A DNA stretch of 64,000 bases from Podospora pseudocomata. Lineage: Eukaryota > Ascomycota > Sordariomycetes > Sordariales > Podosporaceae. A model generated the notes under the pieces. It had not been told where the DNA came from and searched no databases. It was given only the letters and a program-made list of their open reading frames with translations. The DNA is taken from contig NC_085890.1 in the NCBI RefSeq assembly GCF_035222375.1, positions 558,001 through 622,000 on the forward strand, given 5' to 3'. Positions within the stretch are counted from its first letter, which is position 1. The number at the start of each line of letters is the position of its first letter. Below are positions 11,591 to 23,666 of the stretch, piece after piece. A program made the position numbers and the translations under genes.

Positions 11591-13329
11591 GTGATGGCCA
11601 TCACCATCTCGTCTTACACCCTCAAACACCCCTTGCCATTCTTGTGTCTTTATTTCTGGTTTATCCCAGGGGGATAGCCGCTGTCACAATACTTATTTCA
11701 GGTAGATATTACCCCGCAAGTGCGGTGCAGTGCAGAACAAATAGTATTCATAATGCTTTCTTCTCTTTCTCAGTTGTCTTTATCCCTCCTTCCACCTAGA
11801 TTCTTCCAGGCAGTGATTGCAGAGGAAGCCGACCGGACTGTCGGGACCGCGTGGCATCCAAGAGAAGGAACTTACCCACAATAATACCCGTCCCATCTCC
11901 AAGTTGTTCTTTCTGAGCATTGCAGCCTCCATCAAGATCGGCCGTTCGGTTGCCGTTCACCACACGTTCCTGCATTCTTGGATGACCAGACAATGTCGTC
12001 CTTTCCCCATATGCCCCTGAAGGGGACCATGCTCCGTGCTCCGGTCTTTTGTCAGGAGAAGGAAAGCACGAGAGGGCACTCCAAAGGGTACCTGAATTGT
12101 CTGGAGACGATGACCCCAACCTGGCTTTTAGGTTCTCCCTCTTTTTTCCCCATTGCCATCATCATCCAGCTTCTGCTTCTCCCTCTTCTACCAACCGCAG
12201 TCATTCATCTTCGTTACTGTCTGCTGCTACTGCTGCTGTTTGCAGCCTTAGCAAGACGCTGTGTTTCCTTCATTGACCGATTTTGCTTTTTGGTCCGCAT
12301 CAACAACTACTTCTCGGCGCCCATAACCACCTGTTGGCGTTCGAAGCCATTTCCCACAATCAATCACGAAACTCAACCCGGAACCCACCGGACGACACCC
12401 GGTCCCGCCTTTCCTGGCCTCTTCGGCGCTTTCCCGGATAAAACACCCAGACTCGATACAATTGTGTTGAAAACAGCGACCGACACTCTCTCGCAAAACG
12501 ACTGTTAGAACATAGGGGCTCACTGAGGTCAACAATCTACCGCTTCTAGTGCTTTTCGCATCTTGTGCTAGAACTTGGTAAGTGGAAGAGTTTGTTTCTA
12601 TCAGAGGTTCTTTTCACCCCACCATCCTTGCAATGTTTTGGTTGTCCCCGGAAACGACGACGACATCATCACCGGCCCCGGCCCCGGCCCCAGTCACCGT
12701 GGAAGTCGGCCCTTCCTCCGGCAGAGGTGCCCTTCCATCTCCGTACTCTGCTCTTCCACCCCGCTTTCTTTTCTCCGTTGCCCTCCTCCACATCTCCCTT
12801 CACCACCAACACCCCTCCCTCATCTGGTTGATCGCATCCATTGTTGGAGCCATCTTCCTCTTCATGGGCATTTGCTCCACCTCTGTTCCTCTTGAACGCT
12901 CCAATGAATCGGGCGTTCAACACACAACCCTACCAGACCGTGATGACGGGCAGGACAGGCAACTTCATCAGGCAGATGACGCGGCTGCAGTATCATGATT
13001 TTGCTGTTCCTAAACCATGGTCCCATGCTCTCAACCACCATTTGTATGCCGAGAGACGCAAGTGCCGGTTTATTGACATTGTTGGCGAGGGGGCCTGCTG
13101 GGTCTCGAGAGTCGCTCGAGACATGTTGCCCGTATTCTTGGTTTCCCAGTTGGAAAACCAAAAACTGACCAAGGAAGGCAGCCCTTTTGTTTTGGTCACG
13201 ACTCTGGTCGCCTTTGTCAGTTTGCATCTCGAGACACGACATTCAGTCAGCGGACACCCAACTCTGTTCCATTGGACATCAGAAGACAACCGTCGCTCGT
13301 ACTCGCTTTTCGCAGTCCTCAACATCGAC
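11591..13329. promoter_or_regulatory. Long CT-rich leader/promoter of the 4E-T-like candidate gene
   Basis: No conserved coding sequence is visible. From about 12.1 kb the plus strand becomes strongly pyrimidine-rich (CT tracts), typical of fungal transcription start regions, so the transcript may carry a leader of up to 1 kb. A good splice donor, TTG|GTAAGT at 12578, suggests a possible intron in the 5' UTR. Several upstream ATGs lie between 12.6 and 13.3 kb, including one (12841) in frame with the main start. Confidence 0.5.
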
Positions 13330-16307
13330 ATGCCGGCTCACAGGTACACGATCGACGAGCTTATGGCCATCCGGGGCATCCCGGTGCCGGTGCCTGCTCG
13401 CATGTCGGCTCTGGCAAACAATCCCGAGCTTGGTATGTTGACCTTGGATATACATGTCTTGAGCCCCTAGCTAAAGTATGTACAGCCGACGTGGTCCGCG
13501 AGTCTGGAAGCGAGTCATCGTCAGGCTACAAGCCTACGACTGGCAAGAATCGAGACGACTCATCCACCGCCTCTGATGAGCTCCTTTTCAAAGGCAACAT
13601 CAGTCGCCGAGCATTGCGCGATGCTACTCGTGGCTCAGCTCGAGGATCGGGCCATGAGTCCAACTTTTTCCCCATGAGAGAGCCTCTCCGCCAGACAGTG
13701 CCCCAGCCTGCACTTCCTGTACAGTCTGCTCGTGAGAACGCCCGAACTGCCACTCCCTTGGGAGCTCCCATGGCCCCGCCCATGGTTGCTCCCATGACTG
13801 CCCCCAATTCTGCCTCCACAGTTGCTCGGGAAACAGCCCACGACCAGCAGCGCCCAACTGAGTGGAGAATCCACGGTCGAAGTGACTCGGATGCCAACAT
13901 CCCCGAGCCTATTCCGGCACCTGCTGGTGACATTGCCCAGAGGAGCGAGGGTTTCAAGCGCTTCTACAAGGCTGTCGTGTCTCCCACCCACGTCCGTGTT
14001 ACAGCCGGTGGCCGTATCGTCCCCAATACTCGAGGGCCGCCCTCTCCGACAAACAAGCGAGCGACTGATCACGCCGCCACCATCGAAAACATGGGCTTGA
14101 GCGACAAGAACGCCCAAGGGAAATTGCCGACTAACCAGCTTCCCATGGGGCAGCCGATTCCTATCGTGCCGCAGTTTCTTCCTGGCTATCCTCCTGGCTT
14201 TCAGCCGATGCAACCTCCCATGTCCTTTGTCCCGATGGCATTCAGTTCGCACATGCCCCAAGGCTTTCAATTTGCTCAACCCCCGGTCACGCCGGCTGCT
14301 ATGGCTCCTGCAGCCTCAGGAAGCGCCTCGACTTCCAAGGACAATGCCGACCTCAAGGCTTTCGATTCCCAGAGCGCCAGTCACCTACCGGGCGACAAGC
14401 AGGACAAGCCAAAGATATCGCCTCCAGAGTGGTTTGACTACACGAAGCCCTACTTCTACAACGGTCAGATCATCTACCCCGTTGGGAACATTTCTACATC
14501 GCTTGCCAACCCCATGGGTGGTCCCATGATGCCTATGCAGATGGTCAGCGTTCCTCAAGGCGCTTCGTCTCAGCTGCAGGCCCCCATGATGCATCCTGCC
14601 TTGCCCCATGGGGGAAGCCAGATGATGGCCGGATCTTCGTTTTCACCGCCCAGCCACGGCCCGCATCAGATCCACGGAGGCGCTCATCCCATCATACCAG
14701 CCAACTTGAACTTTGCGGCGCCAAATATGGCTCCTCCCCCATCGTCGATTAGGCGCAGCGAGATTACGAGAAAGCAGATCGCCGGTTTCAAGCACGCCCT
14801 CAAGTACCACGAGGATCAATTGCAGTATAATCGTCATCAGATCGATGAGAGGGAGATGGAGATGAAGGCCCAGCAGTACCGAGACCACATTGCTCACTTT
14901 GAGGCGGTTCTCAAGCAGCAGCTTGAGGCTGAGGCTGAGACCCTGGACCACAAGAAGCCAGAAGTTGGCCGAAACGATCTTGCTCAGCAGAAAGCCGAGG
15001 GAAGCGTCTCTGGCGACACGGGAGTCCAGCAAAGCCAGCATGAGTCGGAAGATGCTGTTCGACGAAGGGCCGCAAGCGGCCGCCAGGGTATCAATATAAA
15101 TATCGGCGATGGTGGCAATGCAGTCTTTCAGCGCCCCATTGCTGCGAACCGGTCCTATGGCGAACCTTCCAGACAGACAGGAATCCCCAGTGAAGCCGTC
15201 CTGGCTCCCGCTTTTGAACCCGGCGGCAGAACATTGCACGAGATCGCGAACGAGTCCAATGAACGACTCAAGTCGGAAGGAGTTTGGAAATATGGCCCTG
15301 GTATTCAGAACATACCAAGCCGGGGTGTCAGCCGGCCTTTTAATCCGTCGCTGTCGCATCAGTCTGACCGCGCCGAGGGAAGTTCGAGTTCTGCCAGCGT
15401 TTCGGGACAGGGCGGCTCGGCAGAGGCTTTTGGTACCTCCAGATCTGCCAAGGGCAAGGGTGTTGACAGAGGCGGTGGGAGCAGTGGCTATTCCAGGTCG
15501 AGCTTTGGAGTGCCATATCTACTTGGGACTCTTCCCAAGGGTTTCGATCCCCGCAAGGCTACTGATCACGACTACATTTACACTCGCCCTCTGAACGAGG
15601 ATGAGGTTCGCGCCCGCTACCTGTATTGGGGAAAAGCACCCAAGTCTGCCATGAGAGGGCTTCCCAAGTATGACGGAAAGCACTTCTACCCCCCTTCTCC
15701 CGTCCAGGAACCCAGCAGCCCGGTCACGGCCCATCGCAACCCCACCGCCCGTTCCGATGCCGAGCACGCCTATCGGCAGACCAAGTCTGACCAAGATCCC
15801 TTTCGCCCCATGACTCCGGTTCATGATTCGATTTCCAAGCCAGTAGGGGCAAGCGAGGATGGATATGCCATGGGCAGGCTCACGCGCAACGTCTCTTTTG
15901 AGACTCAGGTCGACAGCAGTGGTCTTGAAGACGTGCCAGTGGGTGATTCTATTGATGTTCCAGAGACGGGGACAATCTTGCGGAACCGTGAGAATAGCGC
16001 GGATGCAGGCTCTATTGGGTCGACTGACCGGCGCTCGGAGAGATCTGGGTATGGCCCCGTCCCCGGCCCCGTCCCCGGCCCCTCCTCCTCATATGGCTCT
16101 CTGCCTGACCCATATGCCCATTTCTTTTCCAGTCCCCAATATCGCGTCTATGGACACACTGACACAATGATGCAGCGCGAGACTCTGGCAGACCGTTTTG
16201 AAGAAGGGTCCGACGATCAGCGCGGTTTCATCGACTACGGCACAGGCTGTTCTGCCTCTTCACTATTCGGGTCACGCAGCGGCTTCCCTAAGCCCTTCAA
16301 TTACTAA
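13330..16307 (+). CDS. Disordered protein with N-terminal eIF4E-binding motif (candidate fungal 4E-T-like)
   Basis: Not recognised as a named fungal gene. Exon 1 is 13330-13432, a 53-nt intron (GTATGT...CTAAA...ACAG) follows, and exon 2 starts at 13486; 974 residues if it stops at 16307. The start MPAHRYTIDELMAIRGIP contains Y6-x4-L11-M12, a canonical eIF4E-binding motif (YxxxxL-hydrophobic), and resembles the start of animal 4E-T (RYTKEELL...). The rest is mostly disordered: Pro/Met-rich 190-450 with WFDYTKPYFYNGQ near 350, a charged coiled coil at about 453-519, and a compact motif (PLNEDEVRARYLYWGKAP) near 735. A second frame is open across the stop to 16482 and encodes a coherent tail (SLEDQFKRLM), so a missed terminal intron or an indel is possible. 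No donor of good quality was found for it. Confidence 0.7.
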
Positions 16308-18133
16308 GGACCGGTCCGGCTTTCGCGATGTTTCTCCAGACAACAGCGGTATCGTCTCTCCTGGTCTTCAGAGGTGGGCTGAGAACCTTCCCCCTAGCGC
16401 GAGCTCTCTGGAGGATCAGTTCAAAAGGTTGATGACCTTGAATGAGTCTCCGGAAGACGGTCGGATTGATTTTCGTTCGTAACAATTATTCAACAATGTT
16501 ATTGATAGGCATGGATGAGGAGACGATGGAAGTGTTATTCAGGGGTTATTAGTGTAGTGCTATTGTGTGGAACAACAGCAGCATTCGAGAGGAGCAGAAG
16601 GATGGAGTATCTGTTTTATGCCATACTTGATGGTTTCAGTGGCTATATGCCCAATTAGTCGATAGATGCTCGCCGTCTAATGATGTTTATCGGCCGAGGA
16701 GTATTTAATCCCAAGGGCAGCTTACTATTAGATCAAGGAATAGATCTTCCGTAGCACAAGAAGATTATGTATTTGGTTCTGTAGCCAAGTTCTTTTTGCA
16801 GTGATGGTGACTGGGAACAGTACCGAGGTATTGTGTGTTATTGTCCGCTCTACTTAAGAGACAATTGTTCAGCTGCGTCTACTTATACTTATACGTCTTA
16901 GGGGAAGAACCTTTCTGATCTTGGTTCTGGCTGACTCTATTTGACCAGGTGAAACGCACTGCTACCTAGAAAGATGGTTAGGGGGTGGTTCAACTTACTC
17001 ATATAATACATCTATCCTCCATAAGGTGTATAGCCTCTCAGAATAGACCAGGTAGTAATGACTAGGGCGTTCCACAAGAACTTTGCCTCACACATCCACA
17101 CGCCTTGATAACAGAAGCTATACCTTTGGCGATGCTCATGATTTTCTCAACACATAGACGGACCGAGAAATCTGAGCCCCCCTGGAACTAGTCAGAACCG
17201 AACATATACTCAGCCACCTGATATCTTTGACTTGGGTGATTTTGGAAACATTAGCAGGTGTGTTACTACACTATACTTACTTGAGGGAGGGAGCACTCTG
17301 GAGATGACCAGCCCAGGTCAGGTGTAATCTTGTCTTGCCGGCAGAGAATATAAATTGGGGGCGTGCCGAGGATGTACCAACCAATCTTATAGATATCTTA
17401 TTTCAGGGCCTGTCAAAAGTCATGACCTACAATGGCAAACTTGAGTGCGCATAGACCGTTGACTTTACGGGTGGTTGTGTAGTTCTACAAAAGCATGCCA
17501 GTCGTATTTAGGGGTAAAAAGGGGGGTAGTGAGTGATACGGAAGGGAACTGGTTGAGCATAGTCATTCAAAGGAGACTAAGTTATGTCCTAAATGATGTT
17601 TACTATGGTCTTGTCTTGTGTAATATTTGGCACGGAGACTACAGAACCAGTGGCATCCTCATTTTCTTTCCGCATCTCTCTACTGCTCACATCGTGTCCA
17701 ATCAGTCAGTAAATCGCTTCATGTTTGTCTATCTCTCGTATTTAATTCTTGAACAATTCACCATTCAGAGACAAACCAATACCTACGAAAAAGCTTATCA
17801 CCGCAATTTCTGTGATGCGTAGCCCTATTGGTGTTTCTACCCCATCTTGTTCCATTCGCCACGATCTATCGATATTTGGTGAGATATTCCGGTCCTGGTC
17901 TGCGGCCTGTTTCTCCCCTCCCCCAAAAAATCTCAACCATATCGTGTTTCCTTCCACGATCAAGTGGTGTGGTGTCTAACGTGATAGTGATCCCAAGCCC
18001 ATCACATGAAACCTGCCACACACGAAAAGGAGGGTCAATAGAAAACCACCTGGCTACCCAAGCCTTTCAATGCACATCATCTGACACCAATTCTGCCTTC
18101 AACCCGTTTTCCTTCCATGCACCGAACAAACCA
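16308..18133. other. Convergent intergenic region without recognised gene
   Basis: The first 175 bp are open in frame and may be the true C-terminus of the preceding gene (see that entry). The remainder is comparatively AT-rich and lacks any convincing coding frame. It must hold the 3' ends of two convergent transcripts. Confidence 0.55.
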
Positions 18134-20867
18134 TCACCTCCACCCCAACATACCCCCCTCCCTTCCAGCCCTCACAACCTCCAATCTCCCCCCATAATAA
18201 AAATGTGGCTCCCCCAATCTCACCCCATCCCCATTCAGCCTAGCCCTCTTCAACTCCGCTTCATACCTCTCCCTCGTTTTCCTTCTATACGCTTTGATCT
18301 CCCCTATCACATCCCTCATCCCCTTCATCAGCTCCCTTTTCTTCGGCCTTCTTTTTCCTGCCGCAGTAGTGTCTCCTCTCGTAACAATCGCCTGCCATGC
18401 AGCGCCCCAGATGAACTCACCTTCTGGAACACCCGCCAGGACATGACACGGGCTGGCAGGCACCGCATCAGCACACAGACGCCTGTCGAGGATGTTGCGC
18501 ATGTATACCTCGCCTGCAGGGGAAACTTCTTGATGCTCGTGTTGTGGAGTGTCTTCAGTTGAATCGTAAAAAGGAGGTGGTGGACCTGTCCAGATGGGGA
18601 CGGTATATTCCGTTCCATTCCAGTTGCCTCTGCTGCTGCTGCTGCTGCTGCTGCGTTGTTGTGGTCCAGTCGTCAGTCGGCCCGACTGTCCCTCGTTGCC
18701 CCCATTCACAATGGGCTCAGACCTGTCGCCGGTGCGGGGAAGGTGTGAGTGCGTGGAGGGAGAATGTCTCTGGGTCTGACTCTGATTTGACACGGTTTGA
18801 TCCGGAACAGCCCTGTGATCGTCGGCTGCTGGACCCGCCACCACCGAAGTGAGAGGCGTGGTGTCTGTGTTTGTTGTGTCTATGTTTGACGAAGAAACCT
18901 CAGCAGGAGAAGAAGAATCGAATGAAAAGTCAGAAAATCGAGAGTCGTCAAAGAAACTAAATTCCTTGGCCGCCGTTGTTTCTTCAGCGACGTATTTCTT
19001 TTGATTCTTCTCTTCTCCATCTTCTTCACCGTCCTCAAGCAATTCCTCCTTAACATCATGATCAAACTCCAGTCGGATATGCCTCAGACCGACCACAGTG
19101 GCAGGGCCGCGGCGGCTCTTGCCCAGAGTCCTGTTCATATCTTGAATTGCCCGCTCCTGCATCGAGGCGAGCTTCAGGAGCTCTATCAGCCTGTCAATCA
19201 GAGGGCCGGTCGACCACCTCGGGATATGTGTCAAGGTCAGGAGCCGTAGCCGGGGATTCATATCTGGCCGGAACGCTTGCGGGTACGCCATCTCGGCCCG
19301 TGGAAGCAGGAACGTTTCGGCTAGCCACAGGTTTTCCATGGTTGACAGCCCACCTCCATCACGGCCTTTCAGAGACAAGAGCTGTGTAACGAGGGAGTGG
19401 TGGATGCGCAAGACCTGTAGGTTTGACGAAAGCACGGGGCGGAAGGCGTGCGCTGCTCCGAGCAGACCTGAGACACGGATGCTGGACGGCAGCCAGTCCG
19501 GCCTCGCAGCCTCGTGAATTTCGTAGACCATGCTATCGCAATCGAGATGCTGTAGTTGCCCGGGGGATGCCATGATCAGCCTAACCAAGCCGTTGGCGGT
19601 TATGCTGTTACCGCCGAGATACAAGTGAGTAATGCCATTATGACTTTGACAGACACCCAGGTCGTGGAGGCTTTCCCGTCTTGGTGAAGAAGCTCCAGGA
19701 GTGCCTGAAAATGATCTTCTAATCTCGTCCTCCGAATCATCCTGTACTTTGGTTCGGCCGTTCAGACGTGTACGGACACCCTCCTGAGGAATATATTCAA
19801 CAAGGCGAGTGTAGTTAGGGGCATCAACCAGATAGCGGTCGGCATGGCTAAAGGTGGCACTCCAGTGAGACTCTCTAATCAGGCAAAACTGACCAAAGAG
19901 AGGCGTGCCCTTGCCGGGGATGATCTCCAGTCTACCTTCAACATCATAATGACTGTCGGTTCGCAAGTTTTCGGCAGGAAAGGCGAAAATATGCAAGTCA
20001 TTGAGCACAGCATCTGTTAGTTGATTTTGGCTGAGGTCCAAGCTCCAAAGCTGCTGTTTGAATGTTCTCACCAGCAGGGCGGCCGTTGAGTCGCCCATCT
20101 CCCTTGCACCTACCTTGAGGACACGAAGGTGAGGATGCCTCTCCGGGCCGAATCTCTGTTGCTCCAGCGGCTTCCTGAGAGAGCCGGCCATGTTGGACAC
20201 ATTCAGGTACACAAGATGGTGCAGATAAGGCGACGAAAAGAAGGCGGTCGATATCTTGACTTGACATTGCGGTATGCTGAGCATCAATGGCCCCTCTGCA
20301 TTGCTGGCATCATGGTCCGTATCGGGAGTAGTCGCCACCGCCAGGTCATCTGCCTCCACGTCCCAGTGCCTATTCAGCAGAATGCAACGAAGTTGAGGGA
20401 ATGTGACCGGCACAGCCCGTAGATAGGCCGAGAGCGATCTGCTCAGCGAATACAGCGAAAGCTCAGAGGTTCCGGCCTCTACCCGGCGGAGGTCTAGACA
20501 AGTAACGAGGAGACGGGTGGCCTGGCGGACACATCGCATATGCTCCATGAAGCGGTAGAACCACTCGATATCTGCCACGGCAGTTGTCAACAGCAGACAG
20601 ACGGCAAAGACGGCAGCAGAGCGGAGTTCACGGACCAATGTCTCGGTTGACAGGCCTGCCGGCGGAGGTGGAGGCTGTTGCCAAAGGGTCATTCCAGAGA
20701 CGCGGCGCTAGATGGCGATAGAAACGCCTGTTGACGAGGCAGAGACGCGCATATTCTCGGATAGGCACGTAGGGTGCGATAAGCTCGACCCAGTCCAGAC
20801 GCCGCGTAGCCTCCTGGTAGGATGGCAGGTCTGTGTCTGCTGCCATGCGGGTGATGCTGTCCATCAC
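18134..20867 (-). CDS. F-box / leucine-rich-repeat protein
   Basis: A likely substrate receptor of an SCF ubiquitin ligase. Exon 1 (20867-20636) encodes a short tail and an F-box-like segment at residues ~24-65 (LDWVELIAPYVPIREYARL, then HLAPRLWNDPLAT). A 64-nt intron (20572-20635, donor GTCCGT, acceptor GGCAG) joins it to DIEWFYRFMEH; 889 residues total. Frame and the usual fungal LWxDPL...WFYRF arrangement support this junction although the donor is weak. Irregular leucine-rich segments lie between ~110 and 540, for example LWSLDLSQNQLTDAVL and ITHLYLGGNSITANGLVRLI. The last third is Ser/Thr/Asp-rich and disordered, followed by a basic C-terminal segment with GEIKAYRRKTRERYEAELKR and HFYYGG. 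The precise target and pathway are unknown. Confidence 0.8.
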
Positions 20868-21217
20868 TAGCTCTCATGCAGGCGATCGTGGATGGCAGCG
20901 GGTGTTGGAGGACACCGGGACCGGGTCGGTCTCTTTTGCAAGTCAACCTCCTCTCAACAGGCGAGATCGGCGGCACGCGCAAGAAGTGGGCTGGCTGAGG
21001 GTTGGGTCTGGTGGCCCATCGTACTGTGTGAGTTGGTATGCATTGAGAGGCTTGAATAAGGTTAGTTGATGTGAGAGATCATTCCAATTGACAAGCCAAG
21101 CTGGAGGTCACCGAGCAAGTGGTGAGGGGCACGCCCGGGAACGGAACCCGAGAGGTCCAGGGCAGCCAGGCGATTTCGTAAGCAGTGGGATAGCGCTAAC
21201 TTGAGATGGCGGCCCGT

Positions 21218-21235
21218 TGTAACCCTGGGGTTACA
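21218..21235. repeat. Perfect inverted repeat TGTAACCC-TG-GGGTTACA
   Basis: Two 8-bp arms separated by 2 bp, flanked by outer GCCC and GGGC that extend the symmetry with a small bulge. It lies about 350 bp upstream of the F-box protein start codon and could be a binding site for a dimeric factor or a small hairpin. Confidence 0.7.
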
Positions 21236-22596
21236 GGGCTTCGACAACCCAGAACCCTGAGCCCCCGTTCATCCAAGGATTTTCACAAGGATCTCGATAA
21301 CCTCCATCAGGGTCTGATTCACGACTTACAGCACATTCACACGTGTAGGAACCACATTCATCGATCTTCATCTTCCAATATCTATTCAGAATCCCACCCT
21401 GAATCCCATCGACAATTACCCCGTCCCTTGCGATTTTCTGTTTGTGACGAGAAAAAGCAATCTCAAACCAAACCAGGGTTTAAGTCTGATCTTTGCCTCT
21501 CAACCACTTTCCCGGACTTAACCCTCCGTGTGTGCCATCTCAATGTCTTTCCATGTGTGTATCAACTCTACAGTTTGCGACCTCGGCTTGATTGGGCAGG
21601 AGCCTATGAGAAGAAAAGCTTATGTGTGAGGCCGTTTTAGGCACACGATCTGTGACATGACAAGTGCCCAGGAGCGTGGCTGACGGAGGTAAGTCCACCT
21701 CCCCTCCTGAGTTCAGATTAAATACTAGAGGCACACATGAGGTGCCAGCATCCGGGTAGCCCTGTGAGGCCCCCGCTGATGAACACCTTCTGGCGCTATG
21801 TCACTAAATTATCGTGATATTTCCCAATCTATCTCTCTTACCGAACCTGCTCACCGAGGTATGTGATTCCCTCTACAGTACTCCCAAAAGTCAAGATCCT
21901 CATCTATCTCGCCCAAAACAGCGAGAAAATCTCCAAAAGAAAGACAGATAACGGCGCCGAGGTGCATGAGGCTGTATGCACCTGCCAAGGCAGAGCAGCA
22001 TATGTGTCTCAGCACCAATTCTCCCCCATCATTCCAAGAAGAAACGAAACATGCCAATTTTCCAATTCCCATATTTATTCTCCTGTGTAACCTCCTCACC
22101 CAAGGTACCGCCGAAAGGTGACAGGAGGTTCTACAATCCTCACCTAGCGTCTCCTCAAACTGAGCTGCATGGTAAATCCTCTTTGACACTCTCCCAAAAC
22201 GTCAAGATCATCGCCATCACACCACCTTTTTTCCAAAACGCACACACACCAACCCTTTTTCTATCACTGTTCTCCTCCCCGCAAGATCTATTGTCACACT
22301 CAGTCAGTCAGTCACACAACACAAACCGTTACAATGTCACCTACCCTTCCCAGCAGGAAAAAAACCTCCTTCGCTTCCAGAGTTCCTGTCGGCGATGGAA
22401 AGGGTGTGACAGAAAAAAGAAAAAGAAAAAAGCATGGCGTTGCAATGATAGACACAAACAACTCAATCGTTTTCCTATTGGATACCGACCACAGCTTTAG
22501 CGCAAGTGCCATCGTTGTCTGGGCGAGCAATGTAATTAATCTTCTATTACAACCACAAAAGAAAGTCATGATCTATTGGTATGCACCCATGATCTG

Positions 22597-22623
22597 ACAA
22601 CAACAACAACAACAACAACAACA
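22597..22623. repeat. CAA triplet microsatellite
   Basis: About nine uninterrupted CAA units in non-coding DNA. A second tract of the complementary motif lies at 23625-23665. Confidence 0.9.
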
Positions 22624-23624
22624 CAGTTGCGTAGGAGACTTTCAACTAGTGGATTTCCCATATAAAAATTCCCTGACTGCCAACTCTCTCAAAGCTAGTA
22701 TCACTAACAGACGAATATGTGACCTGTCAGTTTAACATTCTCCACAGTCTTGTTCATCAGTCTTCAAGTGAGTCTTTGGAACTTGAATCGGAGGCAGGAG
22801 CACAGTAGCAACACAGTTGTTTGAAGTCAAAATATACTGTCCCTTGTCTCAGAAACCCCCCCACAAAAAAAAAAAAAAAAACACGAGACGCCTCGCCCCA
22901 TGCCAGATCTAAGACACACAAGAAACACAAGAAACACAAGAAGTCGTTGGCTCAAATCAACTTTCTCCTCTTGCTGCTGATCGCTTCCTGTCGGTCAGTC
23001 ACAAACAGACACGAGTTCAACGCCTTTCTTGTCAGGGTTCAAGTCGGTGTGTAGTCTCGCCTTTGTTGAGAAGCAGACCACACCCAAAGTGGCATCAAAA
23101 TGCTTCCGAGTGCATCAAGGTCAGTTGTCAAACAACAGTTTCATTGCAGTGAAGTGAGTGAGAGAGAGATGTGTATGCTATGTGAATTATATTAATTTCT
23201 TTTTTAGCTTCACTAGCTAGGTAATAGCATGATACATTAACCCCTTCCCCCCTCCCATTTGTGAGTGAAGCTAAACCACCACAATACTTTTTTTTCTTTT
23301 GCCATCCCCTGTTTCCACACACCCATCCATCCACACATCATCGTCATCATCCGTAGAATATCAAGTAGTTGTTACATGACCAAAAGAAAAGAGATACTTC
23401 TCATATGGTTCCTCCCACCCACCCCATCACCACCCAAAGTCGGTTTTCCGTTACACATTTGTTGCCAACGACGACGCCCCCCAACCCCCCCAGCCATATG
23501 CAAAAACTCCAAATACCCAAGAATAAACAACAAGAATGAAAAAAAAAATGTAAAAAAGGAACGCGCACAAAAATGTGATACATATACACCACCACTGCCC
23601 TCCCACCCAATGCTTTTTTTGCCC

Positions 23625-23665
<41 letters not shown>
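23625..23665. repeat. TTG microsatellite abutting a stop codon
   Basis: About 13 TTG units on the plus strand, which is (CAA)n on the sense strand of the C2H2 gene, starting directly after its stop codon. The tract is therefore in the 3' UTR. Confidence 0.9.

Positions 23666-23666
<1 letters not shown>

Larger units (their letters stand above)
20868..23665. promoter_or_regulatory. Intergenic region upstream of F-box gene, with microsatellites
   Basis: No gene recognised. It holds the promoter of the F-box gene (from 20868), an 18-bp inverted repeat at 21218-21235, a weak local duplication (21883 and 22181), a CAA run at 22597-22623, a run of 17 A at 22865-22881, three copies of a GAAACACAA-like nonamer near 22914-22941, and a TTG run abutting the C2H2 gene stop. 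From about 23.2 kb it becomes the 3' flank of the C2H2 gene. Confidence 0.5.

Noticed and set aside
14643-15359. 238-codon minus-strand frame inside the 4E-T-like gene
   Set aside because: No family features, and the plus strand has a consistent long frame with proper introns.
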